Positions 7,071 through 18,338 of a DNA stretch of 64,000 bases are shown in pieces; the stretch's first letter is position 1, and every line of letters begins with the position of its first letter. The stretch comes from Gemmatimonadota bacterium. GTDB lineage: Bacteria; Gemmatimonadota; Gemmatimonadetes; Longimicrobiales; Gaopeijiaceae. A model generated the notes under the pieces. It was not told the DNA's origin. It worked only from the letters and a program-made list of their open reading frames with translations, and did not search any database. The stretch is taken from NCBI GenBank assembly GCA_022823145.1, contig JAJDXS010000003.1, positions 120,930 to 184,929 on the forward strand, written 5' to 3'. Both the position numbers and the translations under genes were made by a program.

Positions 7071-9476
7071 CTACCGCCTGAACCGATAGCTGACCTTCGC
7101 GAAGAGCCCGTCCGCGGTCGGCCGCACGTCGCGGAAGCGCAGCCGCCCGGTGTCCTCCATCTGCCGTGAGTAGCCCACGAAGAACACGGTGCCGGGGGTG
7201 GGCTCGTAGCTGAGCAGCGTCTCGATCCCGAAGTCGTTGGTGTCGGAGCCGCTTCGGAGCGAGCAGTCGCCGGAACTGCAACTCAGGAGCGGGCGGCCCG
7301 TGACCGGATCGACCAGGCCGTGGCGCATCTGGGCCCCGTACTCCACGATCGCGCGCAGGAAGAGCGCCCGGTTGAACTGGTACTGGGTCTTGACGCGCGG
7401 GATCACGGCCTCGAGCGCCAGGGTGCCGTCGCTCTGGCGCACCAGGTTCTGGTAGCGCAGCCCGAGTTCGGCCGACAGGTGGCGCGACGGATAGGCGTAC
7501 ATCGCGATGTCCGCGTCCCAGCCGGTACCGACCTCGATCGGTACCCCGTACCTGAGATCGAACACCGCGTTCTGGCTGTAGCCCCAGCGCACGCGCCCCC
7601 GCAGCACGTCCCAACTGTTCACCCAGAAGAACCCGCCGACGCCGTGCAACAGGCCGAAGGGGTCCTGGTCGGCGACGAAGGGGACCTCCCCGCCCCGCCC
7701 GTCGTCGACGAACAGCCCGTCGTAGTCGGCGGCGCGGAAATCGTAGCGCCGGGCAGTTGCGGCCAGCAGCACGGTGATGTTGTTGCGGAACGAGGTCGTG
7801 ACCCCGTAGCGCACCTCGGCCTCCTCGAAGACCTCGCGCCGCCAGAACGACTCGTGGTCCCAGAAGAACGAAGCGTCGAAGCCGGGCCGGAACTGCTCCA
7901 CGAGAGCGCCGGGCTCGCCCCGGAAGTTGTACTCGAGGCGCGACTGGAGGCGCGTGTCGCCGACGCGCGGAATGAGCCCGCTCCCCGCATCGAAGCCGTG
8001 GGCCACATCCTCGAGGTCGAGGTTGAAGGTCAGCGTGGGGCTGGCGCGCTGGAACTGCAGCGAGAGGTAGCTTCCGGTCTCCGGAGCGTCGCCCGGAGCG
8101 GCGGTGCGGCTCCCCGCGCCGATCACCGTCAGCGTGTAGCTGCGCCTGAGCACGAAGCGGCCGTCGAGGCCGAACATCCGGTTGTATTCGTCGCCACTCG
8201 CGGTGCGGTCGGTATAGACCATGCCCAGCGTCGAAGCGGTGCCAAGATCCCGCCGGGCCCGCAGCAGGTTGACCACGGGCCTCCGGGCAGGCTCACCCGA
8301 ATCGCCAACCTCGTCGACCGCGCCGAGATATCCCAGCTGGAAGCTGCCCGCCTTCCCCGACAACTTCGCCCCCGCCACCGGATTCACTATGCTGCGCGTG
8401 TACACGAGGTTCTTCGGCATCGTGAAGATCTCGGTCCCCTCCAGGAAAAACGGCCGCTTCTCCTCGTAGAACAGCGCGAAGCGCTCGTTGACCGCGATCT
8501 GTCCGGCGTCGGCCTCGACCTGGCTGAAGTCGGGGTTGTACGTCCCGTCGAGCGTAAGGTTGGAGGTGAGGCCGTACTTGGCGTTGAAGCCGAATTCACC
8601 GCTCACCGGCTCCCGTGTGAATGCACTTGCGCCTGCATCATAGGTCCCCTGGCGCGTCCCGGTGAGCACCGGATTCAGCTCGAGGAAGAGGCCGCGTTCG
8701 AGGTCGCGCAGCCCGCTGAGCGAGCCCGAGAGGGTCAGGCGGTTGGCGATGTCCTTCGTGACCGGCGCCCACGACTCGTCGAAGCCGGCCCGCTGGATCT
8801 TGCGGAAGACGTGCAGCCCCCACTCCTGGTCGGCCGACTCGGGGAAGCGGATGCTCTTGAACGGGATCCTGACCTCGAGCGTGTACCCCCAGTCCTCAAC
8901 CCGGCCCTCCGAGTCCCAGACGAAATCAGGGTTCCAGTCGATCGGGGGACCGAAGTTGCGCCCGAAGCGCCCGACCCTTCCCTCGATCCAGAGGCCGTCC
9001 TGCTGAACCCCCAGCGGGTTGACGACGATCGAGTACGCCTGCCGCTGGTCGTCGAAGGTGTCCAGGACGAACTGGATGTAGTCGTCAGTGCGATAGAAGG
9101 TGTCGCGCTCCCCCAGCGTGGCCCGAATGCCGCCCGGGTTGTCGTCGAAGGCCCGCACCCCGAAGTAGACGGCATCGTCGGAGATGAGGAGCAGAACCTC
9201 GGTCTCCTGGGTGCCGGGTATCCCTTCGGAGGGGTCGAACTGGGAGAATCCGGTCAGCAGCGCCGCCTCGGACCAGGCGGGGTCGTCGAGCCGCCCGTCG
9301 ATTGCGATTCCCGGGTTCGCCAGGCGAGGGGGCACCACGTCGAGTTGCCCCTGCATGCCGTTGTACACGGCGGCGGCGGCGCGGTCTCCGGGATCCGGCC
9401 GCGCGGGTCGGTCGGAAAGGACATCCTGTGGGACCGACAATGTGAGGGGTGCGAGGAGCGCCAGCTCTGCGATCAA
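7071..9476 (-). CDS. DUF5916/CBM9-like domain protein, probable outer-membrane barrel
   Basis: A large secreted protein. After the signal region comes a CBM9-like beta-sandwich (IAIDGRLDDPAWSEA, FGVRAFDDN, WGLHVFRKIQR). A DUF5916 region follows, with GTEIFTMPKNLVYTRSI and FSQVEADAGQI, and ends in alternating aromatic strands (final residues ADGLFAKVSYRFRR), typical of an outer-membrane beta-barrel with C-terminal aromatic/Arg. The open frame extends to 9596, but a TTG at 9476 preceded by AGGGGG and followed by a hydrophobic stretch (ALLAPLTLSVP) fits an export signal better; this start is uncertain. A related gene is at 33567-35816. Role unknown; possibly glycan or peptide uptake. Confidence 0.85.
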   Translation of the reverse strand: MIAELALLAPLTLSVPQDVLSDRPARPDPGDRAAAAVYNGMQGQLDVVPPRLANPGIAIDGRLDDPAWSEAALLTGFSQFDPSEGIPGTQETEVLLLISDDAVYFGVRAFDDNPGGIRATLGERDTFYRTDDYIQFVLDTFDDQRQAYSIVVNPLGVQQDGLWIEGRVGRFGRNFGPPIDWNPDFVWDSEGRVEDWGYTLEVRIPFKSIRFPESADQEWGLHVFRKIQRAGFDESWAPVTKDIANRLTLSGSLSGLRDLERGLFLELNPVLTGTRQGTYDAGASAFTREPVSGEFGFNAKYGLTSNLTLDGTYNPDFSQVEADAGQIAVNERFALFYEEKRPFFLEGTEIFTMPKNLVYTRSIVNPVAGAKLSGKAGSFQLGYLGAVDEVGDSGEPARRPVVNLLRARRDLGTASTLGMVYTDRTASGDEYNRMFGLDGRFVLRRSYTLTVIGAGSRTAAPGDAPETGSYLSLQFQRASPTLTFNLDLEDVAHGFDAGSGLIPRVGDTRLQSRLEYNFRGEPGALVEQFRPGFDASFFWDHESFWRREVFEEAEVRYGVTTSFRNNITVLLAATARRYDFRAADYDGLFVDDGRGGEVPFVADQDPFGLLHGVGGFFWVNSWDVLRGRVRWGYSQNAVFDLRYGVPIEVGTGWDADIAMYAYPSRHLSAELGLRYQNLVRQSDGTLALEAVIPRVKTQYQFNRALFLRAIVEYGAQMRHGLVDPVTGRPLLSCSSGDCSLRSGSDTNDFGIETLLSYEPTPGTVFFVGYSRQMEDTGRLRFRDVRPTADGLFAKVSYRFRR

Positions 9477-9611
9477 GGATCCCCCTGGGAACGAGGCACC
9501 GGGGACGGCCCGTGGAACCCCCCGGGCAACTGCGGTGCGACCTCGTTGAATATGCGGGAACGGACGGTGTGCGGCCAGTGCGGCACCAGCATGCACCGCG
9601 GCACCGCGGCG

Positions 9612-10805
9612 CTATCCGACGCGGGGAACGATCAGGGCACCGTCGCGGGTACGATTCGGGAGGAGCGGGAGCCCCGCTTCCAGCTTCAACGTGATCTCCC
9701 GGTGCGTGGCTTCGAGGCGCAGGAACCTCTCGGGAAGGGACGGATGCGTGGATTGGCCGCGGTCCCGCACGTCGTCCGGATTCTCGGCGGCGAGGCGGCG
9801 CCACACCTGTCCGACATTCCCGGTGTCGATTCCCGCGCGGGCGAGGTAGTACATGCCCACGTAGTCGGCTTCGTGCTCCTGCGTGCGGCTGAACTCGACC
9901 CGTGACGGCGGATCCGCGGCCTCGGCCGCCGCATCGCGCACGGCACCGCGCAGCCCCGTCAGCACGAGGTTGCTCGTAATCTCCGCCAGGTGCCCTTCGG
10001 AATTGTGTGCCACCTCGTGGGCGAGCACGGCCTGCAGCTCGGCGTCCGACATCCGGAACCGCATGAGCCCCTGGCTGACATGAATCGCATCGCCGCTCGC
10101 CCAGGCGTTGATCTCGTCGTCTTCCGTGAGTGCGACGTCATAGTCGCACACCGTCTCGGGCGAGTAGCGGAGCGCGACGGCCGTCCCGTCCCGCTCGACC
10201 TGCACGGACATGGCGCTTCCCGCCGGCCATCGCCGGGTCACCGCGGCGATGGTGTCGCGGCCGGGTTGTCCGCCTGGGACCGTGACCCCGCCCACCGATG
10301 TGATGTAGTCGCCCGACATCAAGCCGGCCCGCTCGGCCGCGCTGCCCGAGATGACCATCAGGACCGTGGGCCACGCCCGGATGCCAAGGACCGTCTCGTA
10401 CACCCTGCGCTCCGCGTCCGCAGGATACTGGTCGAGGGTGGCGTAGCGGAAGCCCGGCTCACTGCGCCGATGCGCCCCGCACATCTCCAGCCCGTCGCGC
10501 AGCAGGGGCAGCGTCAGGTCGTGCAGGCGCTCAACGCGGTCGAGCCGCGTGCGGACCGCGCCTTCCATCTGGAGTGCGCGCTCGCTCTCGATGGTAGGCC
10601 GGGTGGGCGCTGCAGCGGTTGGCGGGTCGACGGGGGGCTCGGTGTCGGCGGTTCCTCGGGCCGGCGCTCCGGCAGGTGACGCGGTGGCGCCCGTGAGCGG
10701 AGAGGGCGGGATCGGTCCCGACTGGAAGCAGGCCACGACGAGCGCGGGCAATGCCACCGACGTCGTTGTCCTGTATCGCATTGGCGCCCGTTGGCCGAAA
10801 GTCAT
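9612..10805 (-). CDS. PDZ-M48 family metalloprotease lipoprotein
   Basis: A 397-residue protein. The N-terminus (LPALVVACFQ) gives a lipoprotein-type signal. Next is a Pro/Ala-rich linker, then a PDZ-like module (residues about 135-200: LMVISGSAAERAGLMSGDYI) and an M48 zinc-protease domain with HEVAHNSEGH (HEXXH) and the third ligand Glu in EHEADYVGMYYLARAG. This is the order seen in Gly-zipper/BepA-like periplasmic quality-control proteases, but with PDZ in front. The ATG at 10805 is favoured; another at 10781 would shorten the signal. Only 34 bases separate it from the divergent Sel1 lipoprotein gene. The stop codon lies 135 bases upstream of the favoured DUF5916 start, on the same strand. 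Confidence 0.87.
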   Translation of the reverse strand: MTFGQRAPMRYRTTTSVALPALVVACFQSGPIPPSPLTGATASPAGAPARGTADTEPPVDPPTAAAPTRPTIESERALQMEGAVRTRLDRVERLHDLTLPLLRDGLEMCGAHRRSEPGFRYATLDQYPADAERRVYETVLGIRAWPTVLMVISGSAAERAGLMSGDYITSVGGVTVPGGQPGRDTIAAVTRRWPAGSAMSVQVERDGTAVALRYSPETVCDYDVALTEDDEINAWASGDAIHVSQGLMRFRMSDAELQAVLAHEVAHNSEGHLAEITSNLVLTGLRGAVRDAAAEAADPPSRVEFSRTQEHEADYVGMYYLARAGIDTGNVGQVWRRLAAENPDDVRDRGQSTHPSLPERFLRLEATHREITLKLEAGLPLLPNRTRDGALIVPRVG

Positions 10806-10839
10806 TGCCTCTGCATCAAAGATACGCGATCCTCTCCCC

Positions 10840-11976
10840 ATGCGCCGTGACGAAATGTGCCTGGGGACCCTTGCGTGGGCGACCGCCCTGCTCGTTCTGG
10901 GGGCCTGCGAACCGGCGCCCGCAACGATGGGGAATGTCCGGTCCGAGCTGTCCGGGGATACCCGGTCAGACGATGCAAGGTTCGAGGACGACCTGTTCGA
11001 CCTGGCCAGGCAGGGCGACTCGCAGGCCCTGTCGTGGCTGTCCGCGGCGGCGCAACAGGGCCGGGCCGATGTACAGCACTCGCTGGCGCGGATGTATCTG
11101 GACGGTACAGGTGTCCCACGGGACAGTGCGGCGGCAATCGATTGGCTGACCGAGGCCGCCGTCCAGGGACACTCCGGATCCCTCGATCTGCTCCAGGCGG
11201 CCGCGGAAGAGGGGGACGCGGACGTGCGGTACCGGCTGGCCCTCATGTTTCGCCGAGGCGAAGGGGTGGCCCCGGACGACAGTGTCGCGGTCGGATGGCT
11301 CCGTGCGGCTGCAGTGTTGGGTCACGCCCGGGCCCGATACGATCTCGGCGTGCGTCATCTCTCCGGCGAGGGCCTGCCCACGAGCGATTCGGCCGCTGCC
11401 GACTGGTTCCGCGCGGCGGCGGAGGCCGGACTCGCCGATGCGCAGGACATGCTCGGCCTCCTGCATCTGCGCGGAGAGGGTGTCGCCCGGAGCGAGACCG
11501 AGGCGCTCAGGTGGTTTCGCGCGGCCGCCGCGCAGGGGCATGCCAGCGCCCAGAGCCACCTCGGGCAGGGCCACGCCACCGGATGGGGAGTGCAGCCCAA
11601 CCCCTCCGAAGCCGTCAGGTGGTTCCGCGCGGCCGCCGAACAGGGCGAGATGACCGCCCAGTACAATCTCGGCTACATGTACCACCTCGGTCTCGGCACA
11701 CCCCGCAACCTGGGCGAGGCCGTTCGCTGGATCCGCGCCGCGGCCGAGCAGGGGTACGCCGACGCCCAGTTCCACCTGGCCACCGAGTACATGCAGGACG
11801 ATCACGTGAGCCGGTACGCCTGGCTGTCCCTCGCCGCCGACCAGGGCCACGCGCGTGCGGAGGACGCCCGGAGCGCGCTCCACGGGCGGATGACGGCCGA
11901 CCAGGTCCGGCGCGCGCTGGAGGTCAGCGCGGAGCTTCTCGCGCCCCTGGCCGACGAATCACGACGTCCGCAGTGA
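10840..11976 (+). CDS. Sel1-like repeat lipoprotein
   Basis: A 378-residue protein starting at ATG 10840 (MRRDEMCLG), with a short signal and lipobox LLVLGAC (Cys about 23). The rest is about seven Sel1-type repeats of about 36 residues, for example AQDMLGLLHLRGEGVARS and AVRWFRAAAEQGEMTAQYNL, each an alpha-alpha hairpin. Sel1 proteins act as scaffolds for protein-protein contacts, commonly at the cell envelope. It is transcribed divergently from the M48 protease gene 34 bases away, so the two may share regulatory sequence and possibly function. The upstream open frame to 10549 lies over the protease gene and is not used. Confidence 0.88.
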   Translation: MRRDEMCLGTLAWATALLVLGACEPAPATMGNVRSELSGDTRSDDARFEDDLFDLARQGDSQALSWLSAAAQQGRADVQHSLARMYLDGTGVPRDSAAAIDWLTEAAVQGHSGSLDLLQAAAEEGDADVRYRLALMFRRGEGVAPDDSVAVGWLRAAAVLGHARARYDLGVRHLSGEGLPTSDSAAADWFRAAAEAGLADAQDMLGLLHLRGEGVARSETEALRWFRAAAAQGHASAQSHLGQGHATGWGVQPNPSEAVRWFRAAAEQGEMTAQYNLGYMYHLGLGTPRNLGEAVRWIRAAAEQGYADAQFHLATEYMQDDHVSRYAWLSLAADQGHARAEDARSALHGRMTADQVRRALEVSAELLAPLADESRRPQ

Positions 11977-11981
11977 TAGCA

Positions 11982-12003
11982 TTACGATATCAATACGATA
12001 TCA
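11982..12003. repeat. Tandem 11-bp repeat between convergent genes
   Basis: Two adjacent copies, TTACGATATCA and ATACGATATCA, each holding the palindrome GATATC, lie just after the Sel1 stop and 23 bases before the S9 peptidase stop. They are AT-rich in a GC-rich context. Role unknown; no T-run terminator follows. Confidence 0.5.
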
Positions 12004-12025
12004 TCATGTCGGCCCCTGGCCGCGT

Positions 12026-14077
12026 TCACCGGTCCGTGGCCGCCCTCGCGTCGTCGTGCGTGCCCCAGCGCTCGAACCACTTCCGCAGGTAGAGCTGGGT
12101 GCGGAGGAAGTTCGACGGCATGCGCGAAGTCCCGTGCCACTCGCCCTGAAACCGCAGCATGGCGGTGGGTTTCTTCTGGGCCTTGAGCGCCTGGTAGAAC
12201 TGCTCGGTCTGGGACATCGGGGTGCGCAGGTCGAGTTCGCCCGTCATCAGCATGGTAGGTGTGGTCACGTTGCCGACGTACATGATCGGCGAGCGCCGGA
12301 TATGCTCGCTCGGGTCCTCCCAGGGGAAGTGCTCGAAGTCCGCGTACCAGCGCAGGAAGTTCCCGTCCACCTCGCCGGGAAAGGCCAGCCAGTTGGTCAC
12401 CGGACAGTTCGACGAGGCCGCGCGGAAGCGGTCGGTGTGGCCCACCACCCACGCGGTAAGCACGCCTCCGCCGGAGCAGCCGTAGACGAACATGTTGTCC
12501 TCGTCCACGTAGCCCCGGGACAGCAGTTCGTCGACGCTCGACATCAGGTCGTGGAAGTCGTTGTTCGGGTAGTCGTACTGGATCGCGTTGCCGAACTCCG
12601 TGCCGTACCCGGAACTCCCCCGCGGGTTCGTGTACAGGACGACGTAGCCGTTCGCAGCGTGTTCCTGCCAGCCGAAGTTGAAGCCCCCGTTGTACATGCC
12701 GTGCGGCCCGCCGTGGATGACGAGCATCATCGGGTATTCGCGCGAGGGGTCGAATCCGGGCGGTCTGATGACCCAGCCGTGGATGGCCAGACCGTCGTGT
12801 GACGACTCGGCCCAGATCTGTTCGACTTCTCCGAGCGTCACCCCGGCCAGCACGTCTCCGTTGGCATTCGTGAGCCGTGTTCGCCGCTCCGGGTTGTCCA
12901 CGGGGAAGGCGTAGACATCCCCCGGTTCGTGGGCGTCTCCCCACGTCCCCACTGCCGTGCCACCGGCGCTCACGTCGCCGAGTTCGAACATCTGCGGGCC
13001 CTGGCTCGCGGCGCGGACCTCGCCGTCGACCGATGCGTACATGATGTTCGCGTAGCCGTCGGCCCGGACGTTGAAGTAGACGCCGCTCCCGTCCGGGGCC
13101 CACTGCAGGCCGCGCGGGGTGCGGTCGAGTTCCGCGGTGAGCGCGCGGGCGTTCGACCCGTCGGCGTTCATCACGTAGAGCGTGGACTCGATGTAGTCGA
13201 AGGTGGTCGTGTCGTGGCCGACGTACGCAATCATGCTTCCGTCGGGCGAGGGGGTCGGCGCTCCGTCAGGCCCCTTCCGGGTGGTGACCTGCCGCAGATC
13301 GCCCGAACCGACGCCGAGCCGATAGACTTCGGTCTCCTGCCAGCGATACAGCGCGTCGTCTTCGACCAGGCCGCTGAAGAGCAGGGTCTCGCCGCCCGGC
13401 TCCCAGACGGGCGTGCCGTAGTTGTGATCGCCGCTGGTGAGCTGGCGCGGGGTGCCCCCGTCGGCCGGCACGACGAAGATGTGGCGAAAGGTCTCGTCCA
13501 GGAATCCGACGCCGTCCTGCCGGTACACGAGGCTCTCGATGATGCGCGGCCCCGGGGTCCAGTTGGCGCCCTCGGGCCGAGGCAGCGAGACCTGCCAGTG
13601 GCGCGAACTCGGGTTCTCGGCAGGCACACTCATCGTGAACGCCAGCCGCGTGCCGTCGGGCGACCAGGCCGGCGCCGACGGGCTCTCCTCGACGCGCGTG
13701 ACCTGAGTGACCGCGCCCTCGGCGTCCATGTAGCGCACGAAGATCTGGGTGTTGCCGTCCTCGTCGGGGGCGAGAAACGCGATCCTGTCGCCGCTGGGCG
13801 ACCAGCGCGGCGAGGAGCCGTCGATCAGGTTGCGCGGGCGCGTTCCGTCGGCGCCGACGATGTGGATGGACGACTTCCAGCGGTCGTTCTGCTTGTCCAC
13901 CCAGCCCCGCGTGTAGATGACCTGCGAGCCGTCCGGCGAGATGCGCGGATCCGAGACGCGCTCCCAGTCGAGCCAGGTTTCGAGGGAGAGCGGCGTGGGG
14001 GTTTGGGCGCGGGCGGTTTCGGGAGCGCCGGCCACGACGATGGCGATGAGTGCGAGAGCGGGGACGATGGCCTTCAT
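12026..14077 (-). CDS. S9 family peptidase, acylaminoacyl-peptidase type
   Basis: A secreted 683-residue peptidase. The signal peptide runs to about ETARAQT. A TolB/PD40 propeller (repeats such as DPRISPDGSQVIYTRG and APAWSPDGTRLAFT) occupies residues of about 30-420, and the hydrolase domain follows. Triad: Ser in YGCSGGGVLTAW, Asp in LMTGELDLRTP, His in GEWHGTSR. The ATG at 14077 has AGGAG about 8 bases upstream and is preferred over the longer open frame. It lies 83 bases downstream of mcmA on the same strand, so it may be read from that operon or from its own promoter. Family members remove blocked or short N-terminal residues from peptides. Confidence 0.92.
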   Translation of the reverse strand: MKAIVPALALIAIVVAGAPETARAQTPTPLSLETWLDWERVSDPRISPDGSQVIYTRGWVDKQNDRWKSSIHIVGADGTRPRNLIDGSSPRWSPSGDRIAFLAPDEDGNTQIFVRYMDAEGAVTQVTRVEESPSAPAWSPDGTRLAFTMSVPAENPSSRHWQVSLPRPEGANWTPGPRIIESLVYRQDGVGFLDETFRHIFVVPADGGTPRQLTSGDHNYGTPVWEPGGETLLFSGLVEDDALYRWQETEVYRLGVGSGDLRQVTTRKGPDGAPTPSPDGSMIAYVGHDTTTFDYIESTLYVMNADGSNARALTAELDRTPRGLQWAPDGSGVYFNVRADGYANIMYASVDGEVRAASQGPQMFELGDVSAGGTAVGTWGDAHEPGDVYAFPVDNPERRTRLTNANGDVLAGVTLGEVEQIWAESSHDGLAIHGWVIRPPGFDPSREYPMMLVIHGGPHGMYNGGFNFGWQEHAANGYVVLYTNPRGSSGYGTEFGNAIQYDYPNNDFHDLMSSVDELLSRGYVDEDNMFVYGCSGGGVLTAWVVGHTDRFRAASSNCPVTNWLAFPGEVDGNFLRWYADFEHFPWEDPSEHIRRSPIMYVGNVTTPTMLMTGELDLRTPMSQTEQFYQALKAQKKPTAMLRFQGEWHGTSRMPSNFLRTQLYLRKWFERWGTHDDARAATDR

Positions 14078-14159
14078 GGAAAGACTCCTGCGATGCGGGA
14101 CGGATGCTCGAACCTTCCTCAACATGGGGCGGCCCGCCGCGGTTGGGCCAGCAGACCTG

Positions 14160-15878
<1,719 letters not shown>

Positions 15879-15882
15879 CTGA

Positions 15883-16971
15883 CTAGTCCTCTGCTGCCCG
15901 GTCGTAGACCGCCGGCGCTCTACTCAATATGGCGGGTACGATTCGATCCGCCACTCCGTAGGCGGTGGCTCGCCCCGCCTTCACCTGTGCTACCCATTCG
16001 GCGAGGTGGGGGTCCGACGCGAAGAAACGCTCCGCACGGCGGTGCAGCCGGCGCTCCACGACATCGCGGATGCGCCCCAGAGCCCGTCGCTCGCGACGCG
16101 TCTCGAGGCCCCCCGAATCGCGCAGATGGCGGCCGTGTGCCAGGATCGCCGCGAGGAGTTCACCGATGCCCTCGCCGCGCCCGGCCGAGGTCTTGAGGAC
16201 CGGGATCTCCCAGCGGGGCGCGGCGGAAGCCGGGTCGCCGCCGGGCGGGGCCGTCTCGGGGCGGCCGATGCGCGTGAGGTCGACGCCGTGATGGGCGGGG
16301 GCGTCATGCGAAGCCCGCCCGGCCCGCAGCATGAGCGCCTGCCCGATCTCGCGCACCAGGCGGTCCGCGCCGATGCGATCGGACTTGTTCACCACGAAAA
16401 CGTCGGCGATCTCCATCAGGCCCGCCTTCATCGCCTGGATTCCGTCGCCGGACTCGGGCACCAGCACGACGACGGTCGAGTCGGCCGCGGCCTGGATCTC
16501 GAACTGCGTCTGCCCCACGCCGACCGTCTCGATGATGATGTTGGCAAAGCCGAAGGCATCGAGGAGGTCGATCACTTCTCGCGTGGTCGCCGCCAGCCCT
16601 CCCAGTGAGCCCCGGGTGGCCATCGAGCGGATGAAGATACCCGGGTCGACGGCGAGTTCGTTCATGCGTATGCGGTCGCCGAGGAGCGCGCCTCCCGAAA
16701 ACGGCGAGGTGGGGTCGACCGCCACGATCGCCACGTCCTCGTTTCGCTCGCGCAGCAGCTTGGCGAGGAGGGTCGCCAGGCTCGACTTGCCGGCCCCGGG
16801 CGGCCCGGTGATCCCGATGCGGCGGGCGCGCGGCTCGACCATCAGCACCTCGTCCAGCAGGTCGGCCACTCCCGGGCGGGACGCCTCGACCATCGAGATC
16901 GCGCGGGCGAGTGCCGGGCGGCGGCCCTGGCGGAAGTCGTCCGCCAGGCGGCGGTGCCCGGAGCGGGTCAC
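15883..16971 (-). CDS. meaB: MeaB/ArgK family GTPase, methylmalonyl-CoA mutase chaperone
   Basis: A 362-residue G3E-family P-loop GTPase that loads and protects the cobalamin of methylmalonyl-CoA mutase. The Walker A GPPGAGKSSL lies near residue 52; the switch residues ETVGVGQTQ and the base-recognition motif NKSD follow. The C-terminal helical region (RRLHRRAERFF) is that of the dimerisation arm. The GTG at 16971 overlaps the mgtE stop (GTGA); the longer open frame to 17490 lies wholly within mgtE. Direct adjacency to mcmA confirms the assignment over the old arginine-kinase (ArgK) name. Confidence 0.92.
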   Translation of the reverse strand: MTRSGHRRLADDFRQGRRPALARAISMVEASRPGVADLLDEVLMVEPRARRIGITGPPGAGKSSLATLLAKLLRERNEDVAIVAVDPTSPFSGGALLGDRIRMNELAVDPGIFIRSMATRGSLGGLAATTREVIDLLDAFGFANIIIETVGVGQTQFEIQAAADSTVVVLVPESGDGIQAMKAGLMEIADVFVVNKSDRIGADRLVREIGQALMLRAGRASHDAPAHHGVDLTRIGRPETAPPGGDPASAAPRWEIPVLKTSAGRGEGIGELLAAILAHGRHLRDSGGLETRRERRALGRIRDVVERRLHRRAERFFASDPHLAEWVAQVKAGRATAYGVADRIVPAILSRAPAVYDRAAED

Positions 16972-18338
16972 GCCAGCAGCGTGCTGGCGAGGCTCAGGAC
17001 CATCACGAACCCCACCAGGTCGGTCAGCGTGTGGACGAAGACCGAGGACGCAACCGCGGGGTCGACGCCGAGCCGGTCCAGCACGGTCGGCACGAGCGCG
17101 CCCGCGAAGCCCGCGACGATGATGTTGGACCACATTGCCACGAGCACGACAAGCCCGATGCGTGGGTCGCCCCCCTCCCAGAAGAAGGCGAAGAGCGAGA
17201 AGATCACGCCGAGGACAAAGCCGTTGAGGAGGCCGACCAGCACCTCCTTCCCCACCGCCTCGAAATGGTTGGGACCCAACCCGTCGCCCACGGCGATCCG
17301 CCGTATGGTCACCGCCAGCGCCTGGGTCCCCGTGTTGCCGCCGAGCGCCGCGATCACGGGCATGAGGAAGGCAAGAAAGGTCCACTGGCCGATGACCGCC
17401 TCGAAGCTGAGAATGACCGACGCCGCCAGGCCGGCGGTCACCAGGTTCAGCGTCAGCCACGGGAGCCGCGAGCGTACCGACTCGAGCCACCCCGCCCGGA
17501 GTTCCTCCTCGTCGGACACGCCCGCCAGCCGGAGGATATCCTCGGTGGTCTCGGCTTCGATCACGTCGATCACGTCGTCGAAGGTGATCTGGCCCAGCAG
17601 CGAGCCCTCTTGGCTCACAACCGGGATGCTGACCAGGTTGTAGCGTCCCATGACACGGCCCACCTCCTCCTGGTCCGTGTCGGGGTGCGCGACCGCCAGC
17701 ATCGGCTCGACCAGCGACTCGACCGGGGCGTCCGGGTCCGCGAGGATGAGGTCGGCCAGCGGCACCGTGCCGCGGAGGCGGTTGAGGTGGTCAACCACGA
17801 AGACGGAATAGAAGTCCTCGATCTCGCGCCCCTGCCTGCGGATCTCGGCGATGGCGTCGTAGGCGCTCGACTCGGCGGCCACCGAGACCAGCGCGGTGGT
17901 CATCAGGCCGCCCGCGGTCTCCTCGTCGTAGCGCAGCAGGTCGCGGATCTCGCCCGCCTCGGCGGAGGGCAGCGCGGCAAGCATGCGGTCGCGGTCGTCG
18001 GGCTCCATCTCGCCCAGGAGGTCCGCCGCATCGTCGTCGGCGAGTTCCTGAAGCAGCGCCGCGCCCCGGCTCTCGTCGAGCGCGGACAGGAGTTCGGCCC
18101 GGTCCTCGTGCTCCTCCATCTCGGCGAGGGTTTCGGAGGCAACCGCGTCGGACAGCGCCTCGAGGATTTCGAGCTGCTGCGCCTCGGAGTCGAGCGAAGC
18201 CACGAGGTCGGCGATGTCCGAGGGGTGTATTCCGGCAACCCAATCCGGAAGCTCGATGTGTGCTCCCTGCTGTGCGAGCGCTCGCAACTCCTCGAGCTTC
18301 GCGGGGTCCACCGCCACCGAGGTCTTCTCGGAACTCAC
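16968..18338 (-). CDS. mgtE: Magnesium transporter MgtE
   Basis: A 456-residue channel-type Mg2+ transporter. An N-terminal acidic superhelical domain (about 30-140, with SDIADLVASLD and DDDAADLLGEME) is followed by a CBS pair (about 150-265, with GGLMTTALVSV and YNLVSIPVVSQEG) and five transmembrane helices. The pore signature PVIAALGGNTGTQALA is intact. The acidic N and CBS domains sense cytosolic Mg2+ in this family. The start overlaps the ybeY stop by GTGA, and the stop overlaps meaB by GTGA, placing it inside the coupled operon. Confidence 0.95.
   Translation of the reverse strand: MSSEKTSVAVDPAKLEELRALAQQGAHIELPDWVAGIHPSDIADLVASLDSEAQQLEILEALSDAVASETLAEMEEHEDRAELLSALDESRGAALLQELADDDAADLLGEMEPDDRDRMLAALPSAEAGEIRDLLRYDEETAGGLMTTALVSVAAESSAYDAIAEIRRQGREIEDFYSVFVVDHLNRLRGTVPLADLILADPDAPVESLVEPMLAVAHPDTDQEEVGRVMGRYNLVSIPVVSQEGSLLGQITFDDVIDVIEAETTEDILRLAGVSDEEELRAGWLESVRSRLPWLTLNLVTAGLAASVILSFEAVIGQWTFLAFLMPVIAALGGNTGTQALAVTIRRIAVGDGLGPNHFEAVGKEVLVGLLNGFVLGVIFSLFAFFWEGGDPRIGLVVLVAMWSNIIVAGFAGALVPTVLDRLGVDPAVASSVFVHTLTDLVGFVMVLSLASTLLA

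Noticed and set aside
7320..9905. 861-codon open frame on the plus strand
   Set aside because: It is antisense to the DUF5916 gene and runs into the M48 gene; the composition is low-complexity Ala/Glu/Arg/Val with no domain motif, while the opposite strand has clear family motifs.
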